Below, in pieces: positions 54,360 through 62,565 of a stretch of 64,000 nt of DNA. The notes under the pieces are model-generated. The model made no database searches. It was given only the letters and a program-made list of their open reading frames with translations, and was not told where the DNA came from. Both the position numbers and the translations under genes were made by a program. Within the stretch, counting starts at the first letter, position 1, and each line of letters opens with the position of its first letter. The stretch comes from CAYOSU01 sp964406735 (GTDB lineage Bacteria > Bacillota > Clostridia > Christensenellales > CAMQZB01). Where the stretch lies: positions 1 to 64,000 of the forward strand of contig CAYOSU010000009.1 of assembly GCA_964406735.1 (NCBI GenBank). Direction: 5' to 3'.

Positions 54360-57300
54360 CTGACGACCTCGACGGAAAGGGTTACGTTTTCGCCGTTGAT
54401 GTCCCAAGAAGCCTGATAGCCAGAAAGCGTATTCGTTACTTCAAGCGCAAGTACGTCTCTCTTGATGCTCTCTTTCTCGCTCTCGATTATCTTTGAAAGC
54501 TTTTCGCCTGCCTCGTAGCCTACTCTTATTCTGTCTACTACCTCGAAGCCTGCGTCCTTTCTCATCGTCTGTATCTTGGAAACGAGCTCTCTTATCATGC
54601 CCTCTGCGATAAGTTCGTCGGTGAGTGCCGTGTCGAGAACTACGGTAAGTCCGTTATCGGAAGCCGCAACGAAGCCCTCTTTATTCTTCGTCGTTACGAC
54701 CAAGTCCTCTTCTCCGACCTCAACGGGCGTGCCGTTTACCTCGAAAGAGAACTTCTCGCCGCTTCTTACCTTATTTACTATCTCATCGGCGTTCTGAACA
54801 CCCATAAGGTATTCCTTGATGGCGTTCATGTTCTTGCCGTATATCTTGCCTAAGGTCTTGAAGTTGGGCTTTATCTCATAAGAGATGAACTCGCTTGCGT
54901 TGTCGAAGGGCAATACCTCGTGAACGTTGAGCTCCTCCTCTATTACCGACTTCATATCGTCGTTTATCTCCGTCTTTCTGCCGCCGTAGTACATCTTGGA
55001 AAGAGGCTGTCTGTTCTTGATGTTGGCGTTCGCTCTCGAAGATCTGCCCAAAATGACGATCTCCATCGCTATCTCCATCTGCTCTTCGAGCGTTACGTCG
55101 ATAAGCAACTCGTTTGCTATCGGATACTCGCAAAGGTGAATGGACTTCGGAGCGTCTTTCTCTACCGATCTTACTAAGTTCTGGTAGATGCTCTCAGTTA
55201 TGAACGGCGTGAAGGGTGCTGCAACAAGGCAGAGGTTCTTTAATACGTAGTAAAGCGTGTAGAACGCAGCTGTCTTATCGTCGCCCATGCCCTTACCCCA
55301 GAAGCGTTCACGGGAGCGTCTTACGTACCAGTTGGAAAGCTCATCGGTGAACTCCGTGATTGCTCTTCCTGCGTCGGTGATGTTATAGACGTTCAAAAGC
55401 TCGGTTACTTTCTTGATAAGAGAGTTGAGCTTGCTTATTATCCACTTGTCCATCAACGTTAAGTTCAAGCTGTTGAGCGAGTACTTCGTCGGGTCAAATT
55501 CGTCGATGTTTGCGTACAGGATATAGAACGCATAGGTGTTCCAAAGCGTTCCCATAAACTTCCTCTGCGACTCCGCAACGGCGTCGTGAGAGTATCTCGA
55601 CGGGAGCCACGGAGCGGAAGAGGTGTAGAAATACCACCTTACGGCGTCTGCGCCTACCGTATGGAGCGCCTCGTCGGGTGAGATGACGTTGCCTTTGTGC
55701 TTACTCATCTTTATTCCGTTCTTATCGTTGACGTGTCCCATGACGATGCAGTTCTTGAACGGAGCTTTATTGAAAAGCAACGTCGATATCGAAAGCAACG
55801 TGTAGAACCATCCGCGGGTCTGATCTACCGCTTCGGATATGAAGTCGGCAGGGAAACGGCTCTCGAATAGCTCTTTATTCTCGAACGGATAGTGGAACTG
55901 CGCAAAGGGCATCGAGCCGCTATCGAACCAGCAGTCCGCCACTTCCGGAACTCTCGACATCGTGCCGCCGCACTCGGGGCACTTGAACGTTACGTTGTCT
56001 ACGTACGGGCGGTGAAGCTCTATGTCGCCCTCGATATTGCCAAGCTCTTTAAGCTCCGCCTTCGACGAAACGACGTGGATATGTCCGCAGTCGGGACACT
56101 TCCAGATGGGAAGGGGCGTACCCCAATACCTCTCTCTCGAAACGCCCCAATCGATGACATTCTCCAAGAAGTTGCCCATTCTGCCCTCGCCTATCGACTT
56201 GGGTATCCAATTTATCGAATTGTTGTTCCTGATAAGATCGTCCTTGACGTCAGTCATCTTGATGAACCAGGAATTTCTTGCATAGTAAATAAGCGGTGTG
56301 TCGCAACGCCAGCAGTGAGGATAGTTATGCTCGTGCATTACTTCCTTGAAAAGAAGTCCTCTATCTTTGAGCTCGTTGATTATAGGTCTGTCCGCTTTCT
56401 TGGCATCCATACCCTCGTATTCGCCTGTGCCCTCTACGAATTTGCCGTTAGGACCTATCAGCTGAACGAAGGGAAGGTCGTACTTTCTGCCTACCTTGCT
56501 GTCGTCCTCGCCGAATGCAGGCGCAATGTGGACTATGCCCGAGCCGTCGGTAAGCGTTACGTAGCCGTCGTTGACGACGTAATACGCCTTTTTCTTAGGG
56601 TTTGCGTAAGTAAAGAGCGGCTCGTACTCGGTGTATTCGTACTCTTTGCCGAGCTTTACGTCTACCTTTTCATACGTACCCTCTTCAAAGAGCGACGGGA
56701 TAAGCTCGTCTGCGAGAATGAAATACTCGCCGTCAACGAGAATTTTCGTGTACTTCTCGTCGGGATTCATACAAAGTGCAACGTTTGACGGCAAAGTCCA
56801 AGGTGTCGTCGTCCAAGCGAGGAAGTAGGTGTTTTCCTCGTTCTTTACCTTGAACTTGACGAATATCGACGCCTCTTTGACCATCTTGTAGCCCTGCGCT
56901 ACCTCGTGCGACGCAAGCGCCGTGCCGCAACGGGGACAGTAGGGTACTACCTTGTAGCCGTCATACAAAAGTCCTTTTTTGTAGATCTCCGAAAAAGCCC
57001 ACCAAACGGACTCGATATAATTGTCGTCATAGGTGATATACGGGTTCTCCATGTCAGCCCAGAAGCCGACCTCGTCCGACATCTTCTCCCACTCGCCTTT
57101 GTATTTCCATACGGACTCTTTGCACTTCTTGATGAAGGGCTCGATGCCGTATTTCTCTATGTCCTTCTTGCCGTCCATGCCTAAGATCTTCTCGACCTCA
57201 AGCTCGACGGGAAGTCCGTGCGTGTCCCAGCCTGCCTTTCTCTGGACGTTGTAGCCCTGCATTACTTTGTAACGAGGGATGATGTCCTTGATCGAGCGGG

Positions 57301-57484
57301 TCAATACGTGCCCGATGTGCGGCTTACCATTCGCTGTCGGCGGTCCGTCGTAAAACGTGAAGGTCTCTGCCTTTTTGTTGCATTCCTCGACGGTCTGTTC
57401 GAATATCTTGTTCTCTTTCCAGAATTTCAGGACCTCTGCCTCGTTCTCTACGAAGTTGAGCCCCGTTTCAACTTTTTTGTACAT
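54356..57484 (-). CDS. ileS: isoleucyl-tRNA synthetase, eukaryote-like type 2
   Basis: A 1042-residue class I synthetase charging tRNA-Ile. Signature 1 is GPPTANGKPHIGHVL (HIGH at 56-59); the CP1 editing domain lies at about 190-400; signature 2 is GIKMSKHKGNV. CPRCGTALASHEVAQGY and CPDCGHIHV/CPECGGTM are zinc-binding words. KMSKHKGN, the long C-terminal region and the length over 1000 are marks of the type 2 (eukaryote/archaea-like) enzyme rather than the 920-930-residue type 1 with KMSKSLGN. ATG at 57484 has AAAGGAG upstream. Heads an operon with the methylase and rluA. No T-box was seen upstream; TTGACT-N17-TTAAGA near 57530-57556 is a possible promoter. Confidence 0.96.
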   Translation of the reverse strand: MYKKVETGLNFVENEAEVLKFWKENKIFEQTVEECNKKAETFTFYDGPPTANGKPHIGHVLTRSIKDIIPRYKVMQGYNVQRKAGWDTHGLPVELEVEKILGMDGKKDIEKYGIEPFIKKCKESVWKYKGEWEKMSDEVGFWADMENPYITYDDNYIESVWWAFSEIYKKGLLYDGYKVVPYCPRCGTALASHEVAQGYKMVKEASIFVKFKVKNEENTYFLAWTTTPWTLPSNVALCMNPDEKYTKILVDGEYFILADELIPSLFEEGTYEKVDVKLGKEYEYTEYEPLFTYANPKKKAYYVVNDGYVTLTDGSGIVHIAPAFGEDDSKVGRKYDLPFVQLIGPNGKFVEGTGEYEGMDAKKADRPIINELKDRGLLFKEVMHEHNYPHCWRCDTPLIYYARNSWFIKMTDVKDDLIRNNNSINWIPKSIGEGRMGNFLENVIDWGVSRERYWGTPLPIWKCPDCGHIHVVSSKAELKELGNIEGDIELHRPYVDNVTFKCPECGGTMSRVPEVADCWFDSGSMPFAQFHYPFENKELFESRFPADFISEAVDQTRGWFYTLLSISTLLFNKAPFKNCIVMGHVNDKNGIKMSKHKGNVISPDEALHTVGADAVRWYFYTSSAPWLPSRYSHDAVAESQRKFMGTLWNTYAFYILYANIDEFDPTKYSLNSLNLTLMDKWIISKLNSLIKKVTELLNVYNITDAGRAITEFTDELSNWYVRRSRERFWGKGMGDDKTAAFYTLYYVLKNLCLVAAPFTPFITESIYQNLVRSVEKDAPKSIHLCEYPIANELLIDVTLEEQMEIAMEIVILGRSSRANANIKNRQPLSKMYYGGRKTEINDDMKSVIEEELNVHEVLPFDNASEFISYEIKPNFKTLGKIYGKNMNAIKEYLMGVQNADEIVNKVRSGEKFSFEVNGTPVEVGEEDLVVTTKNKEGFVAASDNGLTVVLDTALTDELIAEGMIRELVSKIQTMRKDAGFEVVDRIRVGYEAGEKLSKIIESEKESIKRDVLALEVTNTLSGYQASWDINGENVTLSVEVVR

Positions 57485-57593
57485 AAATGCTCCTTTAAGC
57501 ATAATACTGCAGTTTATTATCTTAAATATCTTAAACCATTTACGCCCGAAAAGTCAATTGAAAGTGTAGGTTTTGAGTAAGTTATTATCCGCC

Positions 57594-57613
57594 TTTCCCC
57601 TCTTCGGGGGAAA
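57594..57613. other. perfect hairpin in the ileS upstream region
   Basis: TTTCCCC-TCTTCG-GGGGAAA. A small compact hairpin of the type often found in short dispersed repeats of gut Firmicutes. The surrounding 57555-57713 has no gene. Confidence 0.5.
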
Positions 57614-57714
57614 TTTTGCAGTTAGGAGAAGATGGGGAATGAGTGAAGTAAGTGAAAAATCAGTATTCTATATCAAGTTATATATTATCCATATATAATA
57701 GAGATAAATTAAAT

Positions 57715-57753
57715 CAAAAAAAAAAACGAACCCGATATTATCAAGTTCGTTTT
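57715..57753 (-). terminator. terminator of the collagen-like gene
   Basis: Stem AAACGAAC/GTTCGTTT followed by a run of ten or more T on the minus strand. Confidence 0.85.
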
Positions 57754-57815
57754 GGCGTTTTATTTCTTTTTAGCACTTATCTTTGGTTTTTGCGTAAAAG
57801 CGAAGCTTTCGCTTT

Positions 57816-58379
57816 TTATGCGAGTTTGACTACCGTCATGCCTGCTTCGCCTAAGGTTATGCTTCCTGCAGAACCGTTGACTAAGGTGAGGGCTGTATCG
57901 GCGGTCGTCGTGATTATTACCGAGGCGGCGGCGTTTTGCGCAGTCGTACCCTGCGTGCTCGACGCAGTTGAGTAGGTCGTGCCGCCTGCGGAAAGGCTTA
58001 TTTCAAGCGCGGTCGTCGCACTCTCCATCGTGCCGCTTGCGTAGTAATTGACGAGGTACGTCCCCGCAGGAACGGTTACGACGTCGCTGTTTACCGTTAT
58101 CGTCGTCGTTGGCGTTGCCGCCGCCTGCGTAAGCGGAAATACGACCGATGCGCCTATCGTGCCTGCGGTCGCCCTTGCGTACAGCGCATCGGAAAGCCCT
58201 GCAGGGCCTTGAGCACCCGTAGCTCCGGTTGCACCGGTCGCTCCCGTCACCCCTGTCAAACCTCTCGGTCCTTGCGGCCCCGGAGGTCCGGGTGGGCCTT
58301 GGATATAGACGGCACGTTCGACCGTCCGTTCACGTGCGTTGCCGCACAGGCAGTTGAAATTACGTCTGAAACATGACAT
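57816..58379 (-). CDS. collagen-like exosporium-type protein
   Basis: A 187-residue protein. After a Cys-rich start (MSCFRRNFNCLCG), eleven Gly-X-Y triplets run from residue 28 to 60 (GPPGPPGPQGPRG, GATGATGATGA), forming a collagen triple helix, and a beta-rich C-terminal domain of about 125 residues follows, of the BclA/TNF-like trimer type (VPAGTYLVNYYASGTM, TALTLVNGSAGSITLGEAGMTV). Bacillus and Clostridium spores carry such proteins as exosporium filaments. AAAGGAGG fixes the ATG. A sigma-K-like promoter is upstream. Confidence 0.88.
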   Translation of the reverse strand: MSCFRRNFNCLCGNARERTVERAVYIQGPPGPPGPQGPRGLTGVTGATGATGATGAQGPAGLSDALYARATAGTIGASVVFPLTQAAATPTTTITVNSDVVTVPAGTYLVNYYASGTMESATTALEISLSAGGTTYSTASSTQGTTAQNAAASVIITTTADTALTLVNGSAGSITLGEAGMTVVKLA

Positions 58380-58402
58380 TTTTGCTACCTCCTTTGCTTA
58401 AT

Positions 58403-58431
58403 CCATAGTATGCAAGAAGGTGTGAAGGTGT
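58403..58431 (-). promoter_or_regulatory. sigma-K-like promoter of the collagen-like gene
   Basis: AC-N17-CATACTATG on the minus strand, matching the sigma-K pattern (AC, then CATAnnnT), about 25-50 bp before the ATG. The motif carries little information, so this rests on the fit with a spore-surface product. Confidence 0.45.
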
Positions 58432-58504
58432 GAGGAAGAAGGAAAACGCTTTGATGGAAAAACTAAGCCAAAAAAAGTTAAACGGTATTACAGAAATCAT
58501 CCCG

Positions 58505-58537
58505 AAAAGACGGCAACATCGATGTCGCCGTCTTTTA
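58505..58537. other. long palindromic hairpin
   Basis: AAAAGACGGCAACATCG pairs with CGATGTCGCCGTCTTTT (one mismatch), between the collagen-like gene and the GPH symporter. T-rich ends on both strands, so it could terminate transcription from the right. Confidence 0.6.
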
Positions 58538-58593
58538 ATATACTCACTATATTCCACCGGGGTATTTCCCATATAGAGCAGGATCTTAAGTAG

Positions 58594-58628
58594 ACTAAAA
58601 GCTGTCCGAGGGTCGGACAGCTTTTAGG
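58594..58628 (-). terminator. terminator of the second GPH symporter
   Basis: Stem AAAAGCTGTCCGA/TCGGACAGCTTTT, symmetric, about 105 bp past the stop. The rest of 58629-58733 shows nothing. Confidence 0.8.
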
Positions 58629-58733
58629 GAGAAAAGATAAAAAAACCGTTTCAGCAATTACTCGTCGCCTTAGTATTTGCCGGTAGTTTTTTATTTTAGG
58701 AGCAATATCTTGTATTGCTTTTGGGAATGTGCT

Positions 58734-60188
58734 TTATTTACGTTTTTTAAGCGCTTTGGGGTTATAGGCAAGCATCAAAACAAACGCTACGGCAAAGGCT
58801 ATGCCCTCTACCCAGAGGTAGCCGAATGCGTAGGTCGAGCTATCCGTGCCTGCACCAGTTATCGCCATCAGTAGTGCGGTCGCTATCGGGCCGCATGCGA
58901 CCGTTATCGAGCTATATATACTCATCGTCAAGCCGTCAGATCTATAACCCATACGAGTCTCTGCACCGTCCAAAACGTCCGATACGAGCGCGAGCATCAG
59001 GTAATTTATCGGCGCAGAGCCGAGCAGTTTCAGCGCAACGCCTATTGCGCACACTACGACGTCGCTTTTTCCGAGCGTCGCAACGAGGTCGCCCACTATA
59101 CTCACGATAAAGCCGCAGCAGATGACCGCCTTTTTACCGTATTTATTCGAAAGCGGGACTATTACGAGTACCGAAAGAGTCATCGGGATCGAGCCTGCAA
59201 TGCCAAACAGCGTCATCGTCATTCCTGCCGCCGCATTGCCCTCTACGCCCATGAACGACCAAAAGCTCTTATCCATAAGCTCGGAGTAGTACGCAAGCCC
59301 TGCGTTCTTTACTCCGCCGCCGAGGGTCGACAAAAATATCACTATCAGTGCGATCCACCAGCAAGGGTCTCCCGATACGCCAGAAAGCTGTTTCTTTATG
59401 CTTATAGCGCCTTGACGCTCTCCGTTTTGCGTTGCGGTCTCTTCCGTTATACGCTCACGGGTGAAGTAATATTGCAAAAGCGTGAATGCAAAGCTGATGA
59501 GTGCGACGACGAAAAATATCGTCATGAACGCCTCTCTGCCGACCGCTTTTTCCGCACCGTCGGGGATCATAAAGCCTACCACGAAGGGCATTACCAAGCT
59601 TCCGACGCCTGCGCCTACCGTCATCGCTATATTAGACGCCGAGGCTAAAACTCCTCTCTTCTCTACGTCTCGCGTCGAAACGGCGATAAGCGTGCTGTTT
59701 GCCGTGCTATACATCGGGTACGCAAATGCGTAGTACAGTACGTACGCAGTGCCCGTCAATATCATCGCAGAAAAAGGCTTTATCTCGCTTCCGAGTATCA
59801 TGGGAGAGGCAAAAAGCATGAATGACGTGAACGAAAGCGTTAATGCGCTCAACAATATCCATGGTCTTGCCTTGCCTGCGCTACTTCTCGTGCGCTCTAT
59901 TATCTGCCCCGATATAAGGTTGCCGATGACGATTATTATCGCAGAGATCGCAGGGAGAATTGACAGAAAACTCTTGACCGCAAGCGCTTCGCCCGTCGAC
60001 GGCGTCGCCAATACGTCAGCAAAGAGGTAATCGGACCAGTATTTTGCTATCCACGTCGAGAGTATGCCTCCCGACAGCAATCCGCCGCAAGGTCCGAGAA
60101 AATAGCCGAAGACGAGCTCTTTAAGCTTGACGTCGGTTGAATTTATCCTCGTCTTGAATATCCTGTTGTCGAGTAACTTTTTGTCCAT
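58734..60188 (-). CDS. GPH-family sugar:cation symporter (second copy)
   Basis: A 484-residue twelve-helix symporter of the MelB-like family. FGYFLGPCGGLLSGGILSTWIAKYWSDY at the N-terminus, KARPWILLSAL after helix 3 and VKNAGLAYYSELMDKSFWSF after helix 7 follow the same pattern as the copy at 12933-14381. Substrate unknown; no enzyme gene is adjacent. Two starts are possible: ATG at 60188 (chosen, 38 nt after an extended -10 TGATATAAT) or GTG at 60218; neither has a good ribosome binding site. Confidence 0.85.
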   Translation of the reverse strand: MDKKLLDNRIFKTRINSTDVKLKELVFGYFLGPCGGLLSGGILSTWIAKYWSDYLFADVLATPSTGEALAVKSFLSILPAISAIIIVIGNLISGQIIERTRSSAGKARPWILLSALTLSFTSFMLFASPMILGSEIKPFSAMILTGTAYVLYYAFAYPMYSTANSTLIAVSTRDVEKRGVLASASNIAMTVGAGVGSLVMPFVVGFMIPDGAEKAVGREAFMTIFFVVALISFAFTLLQYYFTRERITEETATQNGERQGAISIKKQLSGVSGDPCWWIALIVIFLSTLGGGVKNAGLAYYSELMDKSFWSFMGVEGNAAAGMTMTLFGIAGSIPMTLSVLVIVPLSNKYGKKAVICCGFIVSIVGDLVATLGKSDVVVCAIGVALKLLGSAPINYLMLALVSDVLDGAETRMGYRSDGLTMSIYSSITVACGPIATALLMAITGAGTDSSTYAFGYLWVEGIAFAVAFVLMLAYNPKALKKRK

Positions 60189-60304
60189 TTTGATGCGTTT
60201 TTGAGACCTTTGTTCCACTTTATTTCTTATAAATTATATCATCGCATTTTTGTTTTTAGTCGCAATTTCATAAGTGGTTAAGCCTCTTTCATAAGCGGTA
60301 AAAG

Positions 60305-60331
60305 AAAAAAACGCCCGAAGAGGGGCGCTTC
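60305..60331 (-). terminator. terminator of the GHKL/LytTR operon
   Basis: CGCCC/GGGCG stem with a long T-run on the minus strand, about 45 bp past the kinase stop. Confidence 0.75.
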
Positions 60332-60373
60332 TTTCGGACGGTTTTTTATATTTTTTGGTGGTGGGTTTTTTGT

Positions 60374-61687
60374 TCAGGGCTTGGGGAGGGTTATATCGAG
60401 GCAGAACATTTCGCTTTTGATATAGGTCTTCATGACGCCGTTATATTTATCGGCGATATATTTGATGCTCTTCAAGCCGTAGCCGTGGTAGCCCTGTTCG
60501 TCGGGCTTGGTCGTCTCGGGGAAACCGTCCTTGAAAGTCAAGGGCGTCGGGCAGTAGTTTTCTATATGGACGGAGAGGAAGCTTCCTTGGGTATTGAGCT
60601 TTAGGTATATTATCCTCTTCTCCCTATCGACGTGCTTTACCGCCTCTATCGCATTATCGAGCGCATTGCCGAATATCGAGTATATATCGAGCGTATCCAA
60701 GAAATCGAGCTTTTCGCCGTCTGCCATATAATTGAGCGATATCTTGTACTTTTCGCACAGCATCGCCTTACTCGTCAATATTACGTCGAGCACCTTATTG
60801 CCCGTCTTTGCGATGGAGTTATATATCATTATCTGCTCTTCTATATCGTCGAGCGTCGCTTTCTGCTCCTCGGGGGCCATCTCCCTTATCGCCGCTATCT
60901 GGTGCTTTAAGTCGTGGCATTTGATGTTTATCATCTCGACCGTTCTTTTTGAAAGCTCGTAATTTTTGGCTTCCTTTGCCATTATCTGCTCTAATATCTC
61001 TTTTTCTTCCTTTAATTTCGAGCGTTCCTGCATGCCGAAAAGGAGGCACAAGCCCATTACGTCGCATATTATGAACATCGAGCGCATAAGGGCGGTATCC
61101 TGGTTCGTCGGCTCGTTCATATAGAACTGTATGCGGAAGATGATGAATACAGCAACGAGAGCGAGCAGTATCATCGGTATCCTGTCCTCGCCGAAAAAGC
61201 GAAGGCTTTTTATCCTGTCCTTGCATATCCAAAGGGCAAGCAATGCCGTTATTACGTATACGGGGACTTGAACTGCCGCAGTCAACGGAGTTACGGTAGG
61301 ATCGGGCGTTACGCCGAGCATTATCGATGCGATAACGCCGCATGAATACGCCATATTCTGGACTAATACCGCCGCAACGGCGCAAAAAAGCACGTTCCAG
61401 AAGCCCGTTTTATACAGCAAAAACATTACGCCGATAGACAGTGCGTACATTATCGCATACTGAAATGACGGAAAAGTCCTTTCCGCAACGCCTGCAAGAA
61501 ATGTCGAGACGAAAAGGTACGCTACCGAAAGCACTGCCAAGCGCAATACGTATTTTTTGCGGCGTGGAAGGTACAGTGCAACGACGACCTCTAAGGCTAT
61601 TACCTGAAATGCGTATATGAACCACAGAAAATATTTATCCGAAAAAAGCCTTGCGAAAAAGTCGGTGAGAGTTATCGCTGATATCAT
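60374..61687 (-). CDS. AgrC-like GHKL sensor histidine kinase
   Basis: A 437-residue kinase with six or seven N-terminal helices (about 1-225), a coiled linker, and a GHKL kinase domain. The phospho-acceptor is H258 in NIKCHDLKHQIAAI, N box FGNALDNAIEAV (N345) and G box GYHGYGLKSIKYIADKYNG. This is the AgrC/ComP-like class that usually reads peptide signals. It overlaps the response regulator gene by 4 bp. No agrB/agrD-like signal genes are in the window, so the signal, if any, is made elsewhere. Confidence 0.92.
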   Translation of the reverse strand: MISAITLTDFFARLFSDKYFLWFIYAFQVIALEVVVALYLPRRKKYVLRLAVLSVAYLFVSTFLAGVAERTFPSFQYAIMYALSIGVMFLLYKTGFWNVLFCAVAAVLVQNMAYSCGVIASIMLGVTPDPTVTPLTAAVQVPVYVITALLALWICKDRIKSLRFFGEDRIPMILLALVAVFIIFRIQFYMNEPTNQDTALMRSMFIICDVMGLCLLFGMQERSKLKEEKEILEQIMAKEAKNYELSKRTVEMINIKCHDLKHQIAAIREMAPEEQKATLDDIEEQIMIYNSIAKTGNKVLDVILTSKAMLCEKYKISLNYMADGEKLDFLDTLDIYSIFGNALDNAIEAVKHVDREKRIIYLKLNTQGSFLSVHIENYCPTPLTFKDGFPETTKPDEQGYHGYGLKSIKYIADKYNGVMKTYIKSEMFCLDITLPKP

Positions 61688-62394
61688 CTTACCCTACCTC
61701 CGAAATAGTCGTTTAAGGCTATCATAAAGTCCTTTTTCATGCGGCGTGATATCTGTATCTCGTCGCCGCCTATCGTTATCGAGCCCTCTTTTATTCCCAT
61801 AACGTGCTTTAAGTTGACAAGGTAGCATCTATTGCAACGGAAAAAGTTGTTCTCTCTCAAGGTCTCCTCTAACTTTCCGAGCTGCCCGAGCTCTCTGAAA
61901 ACGCCGTAGGTCGTATGGTATATCAGATAATGCCCGAACACCTCGACGTAGAATATATCGCCAAGCCTTATTCTTCGGGTCTCGCCCTCTGACTTTACGA
62001 TGACCTCTTCGTCCCTGTTCTGGTCGAGCTTCAAAACTATTTTATCCATCTGCGTCTTGAAGTCGAAGTAATCTACGGGCTTGACCATGTAGCCCATCGC
62101 ATCGACGGCATACCCCTTTACGGCGTATTGCACCATATTGGTAACGAATACCAAGCACACGTTTTTATCAATATTTCTGAGTCTCACAGCCGCATCGTAG
62201 CCGTTCATATGCGGAAGCTCTATATCCATGAAAATTACGTCGTATTTCGGCACGTAGTCGCTTATGAAATCAAGTGCATTGTCGAAAACAAACGTCGTAC
62301 TCTTTCTGCCAGTCTCTTTTTCGTAGCGAGCAAGGTACGAAAGTATTAGTTCCGCCGCTTTTTTCTCGTCTTCAATTATCGCAATATTTATCAT
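61684..62394 (-). CDS. LytTR-family response regulator
   Basis: A 236-residue regulator: receiver domain with D57 in YDVIFMDIELPHMNGYDAA and K in GYMVKPVDYFDFK, then a LytTR DNA-binding domain (about 130-230: IFYVEVFGHYLIYHT, FFRCNRCYLVNLKHV, ISRRMKKDFM). Such regulators bind pairs of direct repeats near the -35 region of virulence, bacteriocin or autolysin genes. The ATG at 62394 follows GGGAGAG; an upstream in-frame extension is not used. First gene of the pair. Confidence 0.94.
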   Translation of the reverse strand: MINIAIIEDEKKAAELILSYLARYEKETGRKSTTFVFDNALDFISDYVPKYDVIFMDIELPHMNGYDAAVRLRNIDKNVCLVFVTNMVQYAVKGYAVDAMGYMVKPVDYFDFKTQMDKIVLKLDQNRDEEVIVKSEGETRRIRLGDIFYVEVFGHYLIYHTTYGVFRELGQLGKLEETLRENNFFRCNRCYLVNLKHVMGIKEGSITIGGDEIQISRRMKKDFMIALNDYFGGRVR

Positions 62395-62422
62395 CAATTT
62401 CTCTCCCACCCCTTTAATAATA

Positions 62423-62451
62423 GATATAGCATATTTTTGCTCGTTTTGCAA
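62423..62451 (-). promoter_or_regulatory. promoter of the GHKL/LytTR operon
   Basis: TTGCAA-N17-TATATC with a TGC extended -10. Confidence 0.72.
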
Positions 62452-62507
62452 TGGTTTTCGGAAAAATCAATACTCTCTTATATAATTCACTTTTTATTCT
62501 ATAAAAA

Positions 62508-62544
62508 ATATGCACCTTAAAGGTTTATTTTAAGGTGCATATCG
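62508..62544 (-). terminator. valS terminator
   Basis: Perfect stem ATATGCACCTTAAA/TTTAAGGTGCATAT with a T6 run, 22 bp past the stop. Confidence 0.9.
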
Positions 62545-62565
62545 CAATTTGCTTAAATTTTCGGC

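Noticed and set aside
57485..57714. Possible T-box leader before ileS
   Set aside because: No specifier loop or conserved T-box word (AGGGTGGNACCGCG) was found on the minus strand.
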